Source: Bacillus sp. FJAT-28004 (GTDB lineage Bacteria; Bacillota; Bacilli; Paenibacillales; Paenibacillaceae). Taken from it: DNA of 64,000 bases. The stretch lies in assembly GCF_001280845.1 (NCBI RefSeq), contig NZ_LGHP01000001.1:1256319-1320318 (forward strand), in the 5' to 3' direction. Position numbers and translations under genes: made by a program. Shown piece after piece: positions 59,398 through 64,000 of the stretch (position 1 is the first letter of the stretch; every line of letters begins with the position of its first letter). Below the pieces are notes generated by a model, which was not told where the DNA came from, ran no database searches, and saw only the letters and a list, made by a program, of their open reading frames with translations.

Positions 59398-60945
59398 ATG
59401 AGAAAAAATACTTCGATTTCCCGTCTCATGCTCGCGAGCGTAATGGCGTTCGTGCTTCTGCTTGCCGCATGTTCTTCGGGCAACAACGACAACAATTCGT
59501 CTCCTGATGCAAGTCCTGCAAGCTCCGGCGCGAATGCAGGCGGCGACAACGGCTTGAAGCCGGTCGAACTGACGGTTGCTTTCCCGATTTTCGGCGCCGA
59601 ACCGAAAGACTTGGGACTCGTTCAAGACGAAATCAACAAAATCGTAAAGGCTAAAATCAATGCCACTGTCAAACTAATGCCGATCAGCTTCGGAAACTGG
59701 AATCAGCAAATGAACCTGATGCTGAGCGGCAACGAAAAGCTCGATCTTACGGTTACAGTTGGCGGTTATTCGGGAGCCGTAGCCAAAGGGCAGCTCCTTC
59801 CGATCGATGAACTGCTCGCATCCCGCGGAAGCGGCATTGCGGAAGCTCTCGGCAATTCGTATCTTCAAGCCGGGATAATCAACGGAAAAACCTACGGAGT
59901 AACGAGCGTAAGGGATTTAGCAGCCAATCAAGGCATTCTCTTCCGTAAAGATTTGGTGGATAAATACAACATCGACGTAAGCAAAATCAAATCGTTGGAC
60001 GATCTCGAGCCGGTTCTACAATTGATCAAGGATAAAGAGCCGGGCGTCACACCGATTGCCCCGGGCGGGTTGGGATCGACTTTCATTGACATCCTGCGGC
60101 TCGGAGATCTCCTAGGAGACGGAATAGGGATTCTTCCCGCAAACGACAACGGCCTTAAGGTCGTCAATCAATACGAGATGCCAGAATACGCCGCATTGCT
60201 GAAACGGTTCCGGAAATGGTACGAAGCCGGCTACGTGCTGAAGGATGCCGCGACGAACCAAACGCAAACGAGCGATCTTATGAAGGCAGGCAAGCTTTTC
60301 TCGAACACGGCGGGGATGAAGCCAGGGTTCGCGGCTCAAGAAGCTAGAACGTCCGGCCGGGAGTACGTGACGGTTGAGTTGGCTTCCCCGGTCGCAACGA
60401 CCTTAGAGGTCACCAAAACCATGTGGGTCGTCCCGAAAAACGCGAATGACCCTGAACGCTCCGTAATGTTCCTTAACTTGATGTTCTCGGATCCTCAGAT
60501 CGTGAATTTGCTCGACTACGGGATCGAAGGCAAACACTACGTTAAAGTGGCCGGATCGGATAATACGATCGAATTCCCGGCGGGACTCGACGTAACGAAT
60601 CATCCGTACAGATTGAACTTGAACTGGCTGATGGGAAATCAATTCCTTTCCTACGTGTTTAAGGGAGAAGATCCGGAAATTTGGGGGAAAATGGACGCCT
60701 TTAACAAGGGGGCGATTAAATCCAAAGCGCTTGGCTTCACCTTCAACGTGGAACCGGTAAAGAACGAAATGACGGCAGTTTCAAACGTCATCAATCAATA
60801 CAAGCGAGTGTTGGAGACGGGTACAATCGATCCGGAGAAGAACTTGCCTATCTTTATCGACAAGTTAAGAGATGCGGGTATCGACAAAATTATCGTCGAG
60901 AAGCAGAAGCAGCTTGATGCTTGGGCCAAGACACAACAACCGTAA
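59398..60945 (+). CDS. Extracellular solute-binding lipoprotein (family 1, LplA-like), paralogue 2
   Basis: A 515-residue binding protein with the lipobox LLAAC (about residue 22-26) and an Asn/Ser/Ala-rich linker. The mature part repeats the motifs of the 56491 product (VAFPIFGAEPKDLGLVQDE, LMPISFGNWNQQMNLM, GVTSVRDLAAN, LLDYGIEGKHYVK). Differences cluster in short stretches, which may reflect different ligands. It has its own composite promoter and a terminator-like hairpin downstream, then a GH3 gene. Confidence 0.9.
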   Translation: MRKNTSISRLMLASVMAFVLLLAACSSGNNDNNSSPDASPASSGANAGGDNGLKPVELTVAFPIFGAEPKDLGLVQDEINKIVKAKINATVKLMPISFGNWNQQMNLMLSGNEKLDLTVTVGGYSGAVAKGQLLPIDELLASRGSGIAEALGNSYLQAGIINGKTYGVTSVRDLAANQGILFRKDLVDKYNIDVSKIKSLDDLEPVLQLIKDKEPGVTPIAPGGLGSTFIDILRLGDLLGDGIGILPANDNGLKVVNQYEMPEYAALLKRFRKWYEAGYVLKDAATNQTQTSDLMKAGKLFSNTAGMKPGFAAQEARTSGREYVTVELASPVATTLEVTKTMWVVPKNANDPERSVMFLNLMFSDPQIVNLLDYGIEGKHYVKVAGSDNTIEFPAGLDVTNHPYRLNLNWLMGNQFLSYVFKGEDPEIWGKMDAFNKGAIKSKALGFTFNVEPVKNEMTAVSNVINQYKRVLETGTIDPEKNLPIFIDKLRDAGIDKIIVEKQKQLDAWAKTQQP

Positions 60946-60962
60946 TTCGTAAGGGCAATCAA

Positions 60963-60998
60963 ACTTCCGAGCCGCTCCCGAAGTGGTTCGGAGTTTTT
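60963..60998 (+). terminator. Terminator-like hairpin before the GH3 gene
   Basis: CTTCCGAGCC pairs with GGTTCGGAG with small irregularities, then TTTTT. It lies between the binding-protein and GH3 genes and may reduce readthrough into GH3. Confidence 0.65.
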
Positions 60999-61020
60999 AA
61001 AAAACGGAGGTATTTCAATT

Positions 61021-63531
61021 ATGATAGGAAAATATCACGCGAACGTTGCGTCGCAAGTCATGCTAAAAATAAAGATTGGTGAACTGAACGGTAAGGTTAC
61101 GCTTTACCTTGCCATGGATCCCTATCCCATATCGGTAGATTTCGACAAGGTTACCGTGGAAGGTGGCTGCATCTGCGCGACCGGCAAGTCGGGAGTGTTA
61201 GGCGACTTGGTAATTTCGATGAATCTGGATTTTTCTGGCGAAACGTTCACGGGCACCCTGGATCTGCCGACACTTGCCCAGCTGGCGTTCGAGTTCCATC
61301 CTGGCGAAGGGCAGTCCCTTGCGGAAGGGCTGTTGGAACAAGTTAAGAACTATCGCGTAAGCGGCGTCATGGAGAGATCTGACGAGGATATAGCGGAGGA
61401 AGTGGAGAAGCTCCTCGCCAAGATGTCCGTCTACGATAAAGTAGGTCAAATGAGTCAATGCATGGCGTCGAGTTTCTCGTTCGGCGGAGACGTCGAATCT
61501 GAAGCTCCGGAGAAGCTCGTTGCCGAAGGCAAAGCCGGATCTATCCTGGGGGCTTTCGATATTAGCCGCGTATTCGAGTTGCAGAAAATCGCCGTGGAAC
61601 AATCACCGCACCGCATTCCGCTGTTGTTTAACGCGGACGTCATTCATGGCCATCAGACGATTTTTCCCGTGCCGCTCGCTTGGTCGTGCAGCTGGGACAT
61701 GGTAGCGATCGAGCAAGCTTGCGCCATCGCTGCGAAAGAAGCGAGCGCCTCCGGAATTACGTACAATCACGGACCGATGGTCGACATTACGCGCGATCCC
61801 AGGTGGGGTCGGGTCGTGGAAGGAGCGGGAGAGGATCCCTACTTGGGATCGCTCGTTGCCGAAGCGCAAGTCAAAGGGTTTCAGGGCGATGGATTGTTTA
61901 GTCAGGAGACCATTATCGCCTGCTTGAAACACTTCATCGCTTACGGTGCGGCCGAGGCGGGGCGCGACTACAACACCGTCGATATTTCCGAAGGAACGTT
62001 GCGCAATGTCTATTTGCCGCCGTTCCGCGCGGGGATCGAAGCGGGAGCCGGTTCGGTCATGAATTCGTTTAATATTTATCAAGGGATTCCGGTAGCCGCC
62101 AACAAGGCTGTCATGAATGATCTGCTTCGGAAGGAGCTTGGGTTCGACGGCATCCTGATTTCCGACTATGGCGCGATCGAGGAAATCGTCGTTCACGGTA
62201 AAGCTAAAGATTCGAAAGAAGCGGCCAAGAAAGCGCTCGACGCGACGATGGACATCGAAATGGTGACCCGGGCGTACGATCAGCTGCCGCAATTGGTCGA
62301 AGAAGGGCTCGTTCTGGAAGAGCAGTTGGACGCGGCGGTAAGACGCATTCTGACGTACAAGTACAAATGCGGGTTAATGGACGATCCGTTCCGTTACGTG
62401 CGGCCGGAGAAAGAAGCAGAATATCATTTCCACGAGACTCATTTGCAGGCGAGCCGCGAATTGGCCAGCAAGTCCATCGTGCTGCTTAAGAACGACGGAG
62501 TGCTGCCGCTTGCGAAGGAGGACGGAACGATCGCCGTCATCGGACCGTTCGGCAGCAGCAAGGACCTGCTTGGCCCATGGCAATTTTCCCGTTACGGCGA
62601 CGAGACGGTTACCCTTCGTCAAGGGCTCGAAGCGAAAGGAATCGCGGCCGATCGCCTGCTGTTCGCGGAAGGCTGCGGCGTAGAAAGAGAAATCGAGGGC
62701 GGTTTGGAGCAAGCGGTAGCGATCGCTGAGAACGCGGACATCATCATTCTTGCGCTCGGCGAGAGCAGCGACATGTCGGGCGAAGCCGCTTCCCGGTTGG
62801 ACCTTGTCATGCCGGAAGTGCAGCTTCGATTGGCGGAGAAAATCGCCGGCCTTGGCAAGCCAGTCGTACTCGTGCTTACGAACGGTCGGCCGCTCGTGCT
62901 CGAGTGGTTCGAGAGACATGTGGACGCCATCGTCGAAACGTGGTTCCTCGGATCGCAAGCCGGACATGCCATCGCAGATATGCTTTTCGGAGACACGAAC
63001 CCGTCCGGTCGGCTTTCGATGAGCTTCCCGGCCAAGGCGGGGCAAGTGCCGATCTATTACAATAGCTTTAACACCGGACGGCCGGTGACGGAAAGCAACA
63101 GCAATCAAAAGTTCATTTCCAAATATATCGACGGTCCGAACGAACCGCTATATCCGTTCGGTTACGGACTTAGCTATTCGACGTTTACTTACTCTGACAT
63201 TCGACTCGATCGCAATCGGATGACTTCGGCGGATACGATCGCCGCGACGGTCACGGTGACCAACACGGGGAAAATGGCTGGGGAAGAAACGGTTCAGTTG
63301 TATATTCAGGATCTATACGGCACCGTCGTCCGCCCGGTGAAAGAGCTGAAAGGATTCCGGAAAATCAAGCTGCAGCCGGGGGAAAGCGAAGACGTAACGT
63401 TCTCCGTCACGGAAGAGGAATTGAAATACTACACCCCGAACGGGAAATTCCAAGCGGAAGCGGGAGACTTCCGGTTGTTCGTAGGCCCTAATTCGAGAGA
63501 GTTGCAAGCAGCGGATTTCGAGCTGGTCTAA
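61021..63531 (+). CDS. GH3 family beta-glycosidase with N-terminal extra domain
   Basis: An 836-residue cytosolic enzyme. Residues about 1-115 form a small beta-rich domain not usual in GH3. The GH3 barrel follows, with VGQMSQCM, KHFIAYGAAEAGRDYN and the nucleophile Asp in GILISDYGAIEE (about 385). The second domain has SIVLLKNDGVLPL and ADIIILALGESSDMSGEAAS. A fibronectin-III-like end has EETVQLYIQDLYGTVVRPV and KLQPGESEDVTFSV. GGAGG precedes the start. It should act on beta-linked terminal sugars such as glucose, xylose or N-acetylglucosamine; specificity cannot be read from the sequence. Confidence 0.9.
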   Translation: MIGKYHANVASQVMLKIKIGELNGKVTLYLAMDPYPISVDFDKVTVEGGCICATGKSGVLGDLVISMNLDFSGETFTGTLDLPTLAQLAFEFHPGEGQSLAEGLLEQVKNYRVSGVMERSDEDIAEEVEKLLAKMSVYDKVGQMSQCMASSFSFGGDVESEAPEKLVAEGKAGSILGAFDISRVFELQKIAVEQSPHRIPLLFNADVIHGHQTIFPVPLAWSCSWDMVAIEQACAIAAKEASASGITYNHGPMVDITRDPRWGRVVEGAGEDPYLGSLVAEAQVKGFQGDGLFSQETIIACLKHFIAYGAAEAGRDYNTVDISEGTLRNVYLPPFRAGIEAGAGSVMNSFNIYQGIPVAANKAVMNDLLRKELGFDGILISDYGAIEEIVVHGKAKDSKEAAKKALDATMDIEMVTRAYDQLPQLVEEGLVLEEQLDAAVRRILTYKYKCGLMDDPFRYVRPEKEAEYHFHETHLQASRELASKSIVLLKNDGVLPLAKEDGTIAVIGPFGSSKDLLGPWQFSRYGDETVTLRQGLEAKGIAADRLLFAEGCGVEREIEGGLEQAVAIAENADIIILALGESSDMSGEAASRLDLVMPEVQLRLAEKIAGLGKPVVLVLTNGRPLVLEWFERHVDAIVETWFLGSQAGHAIADMLFGDTNPSGRLSMSFPAKAGQVPIYYNSFNTGRPVTESNSNQKFISKYIDGPNEPLYPFGYGLSYSTFTYSDIRLDRNRMTSADTIAATVTVTNTGKMAGEETVQLYIQDLYGTVVRPVKELKGFRKIKLQPGESEDVTFSVTEEELKYYTPNGKFQAEAGDFRLFVGPNSRELQAADFELV

Positions 63532-63549
63532 GGGGAGTACGAATCGAGA

Positions 63550-63657
63550 ATGATCACATTCAATAAGATGCAGCTTCAGCCGAGTGAGGAAAAGACCGTA
63601 CGCTTTGACCTCGACAAGCGCTCCGCATCGAACGAACATAACTATCAGAAGGGTTGA
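63550..63657 (+). pseudogene. Short fragment like the C-terminus of a GH3 fibronectin-III domain
   Basis: A 35-codon frame reads FNKMQLQPSEEKTVRFDLDK then RSASNEH. It resembles the LQPGExxTVxFxLDxRS end of GH3 fibronectin-III-like domains, and a similar stretch is in the preceding GH3. It is too short to be a domain, so it is probably a leftover of a second GH3 gene. Confidence 0.6.
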
Positions 63658-63667
63658 GGGTCAGCAG

Positions 63668-64000
63668 ATGTCTATTTTACTCTATCGATTAGGAGGCTGG
63701 GCCGTTCGCAAAAAGTACCTCTTGCTGATTGTCGGGATAGCGGTGCTTGCCTTGATGTTAGTGTTGGGGAAAGGATTAGGCTCGTCGTTCAACGGGGACT
63801 TATCGATTCCCGGAACGAAATCCGAAAAAACGCTAGCAGTCTTGAATCAATCGTTCCCGCAAGCCAACGCCACCAGCAACGCAACGATGCAGATCGTCTT
63901 CAAGGCACTGCAAGAGGAGACATTGGATTCGCAGTCCAACCAACAAAAACTGATGGGCCTGTTGGATAAGTTTAAACGCGATCCGGAAGTTCTGGAGATT
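63668..64000 (+). CDS. MMPL-family (RND-type) transporter, N-terminal part
   Basis: The first 111 codons are present and run off the window. They begin with a short amphipathic region and a hydrophobic helix (LLLIVGIAVLALMLVLGKGL), then SSFNGDLSIPGTKSEKTLAV and LNQSFPQANATSN. This is the typical start of Gram-positive MMPL/YdgH proteins, in which a large external loop with F-P follows helix one. GAGGG precedes ATG 63668. It exports lipids or drugs in relatives and is probably unrelated to the glycan locus. Confidence 0.85.
   Translation, partial: MSILLYRLGGWAVRKKYLLLIVGIAVLALMLVLGKGLGSSFNGDLSIPGTKSEKTLAVLNQSFPQANATSNATMQIVFKALQEETLDSQSNQQKLMGLLDKFKRDPEVLEI

Noticed and set aside
61603-62292. 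229-codon minus-strand frame inside the GH3 gene
   Set aside because: It is antisense to conserved GH3 motifs and typical of GC-rich shadow frames.

Overview
The window looks like chromosome of a Gram-positive bacterium of the Paenibacillus/Cohnella type (Bacillota, Paenibacillaceae). This is inferred from strong AAGGAGG-like ribosome sites, lipoprotein solute-binding proteins paired with LplB/LplC or Ugp/Msm-type permeases, YesM/YesN-type two-component systems, cre-like catabolite sites and many exo-acting glycan enzymes. I see no rRNA, tRNA, CRISPR array or intact prophage. Most of the window is a series of carbohydrate or phosphoester acquisition loci, separated by small regulator/transporter modules and decayed gene fragments.

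Region by region. 1-4201: end of an LplC-like permease, a binding lipoprotein and a large unrecognised, probably carbohydrate-active protein. 4202-5126: a terminator, a decayed tyrosine recombinase and the first copy of a 93-bp repeat. 5127-15480: a phosphoester locus made of a calcineurin-like phosphoesterase with an unknown C-terminal half, a second copy of the 93-bp repeat, a complete Ugp-type ABC importer (ATPase, two permeases, binding protein), a PHP hydrolase, a DeoR regulator, a HisJ-like PHP phosphatase and a MATE exporter. 15603-17468 (minus): a YtrA-type GntR regulator with an ABC-2 exporter. 17863-23042: a sulfatase, a MocR remnant, and an AraC regulator divergent from an FAD oxidoreductase. 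23155-24972 (minus): an MFS drug exporter with its TetR regulator. 25250-40352: a beta-galactoside locus (GH63-like hydrolase, YesM/YesN pair, binding protein, two permeases, LacZ-type GH2, SDR dehydrogenase, and an unexpected glycine-decarboxylase-like GcvPA/GcvPB pair). 40538-41962: small genes and pseudogenes.

41953-63657 is a sulfated-glycan locus: LplB/LplC permeases, GH20, a YesM/YesN pair, a formylglycine-generating enzyme, three S1 sulfatases, an esterase, two paralogous binding lipoproteins and a GH3. All its enzymes lack export signals, so the inferred scheme is import of sulfated oligosaccharides followed by desulfation and exo-hydrolysis inside the cell. The window ends in the start of an MMPL transporter.

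The most striking finding is a composite promoter that occurs six times in the sulfated-glycan locus with exactly the same geometry. It has AAAGTCGT, a second AAAGTCGT-like box 23 bp later, GTTAG at +37 and a TATNAT -10 at +62, with no recognisable -35. In three copies a cre-like site lies over the -10 in the same register. I infer that it is the target of the YesN-type regulator encoded inside the locus and defines its regulon. Three ORF starts near these promoters are corrected to starts downstream of the inferred transcription start.
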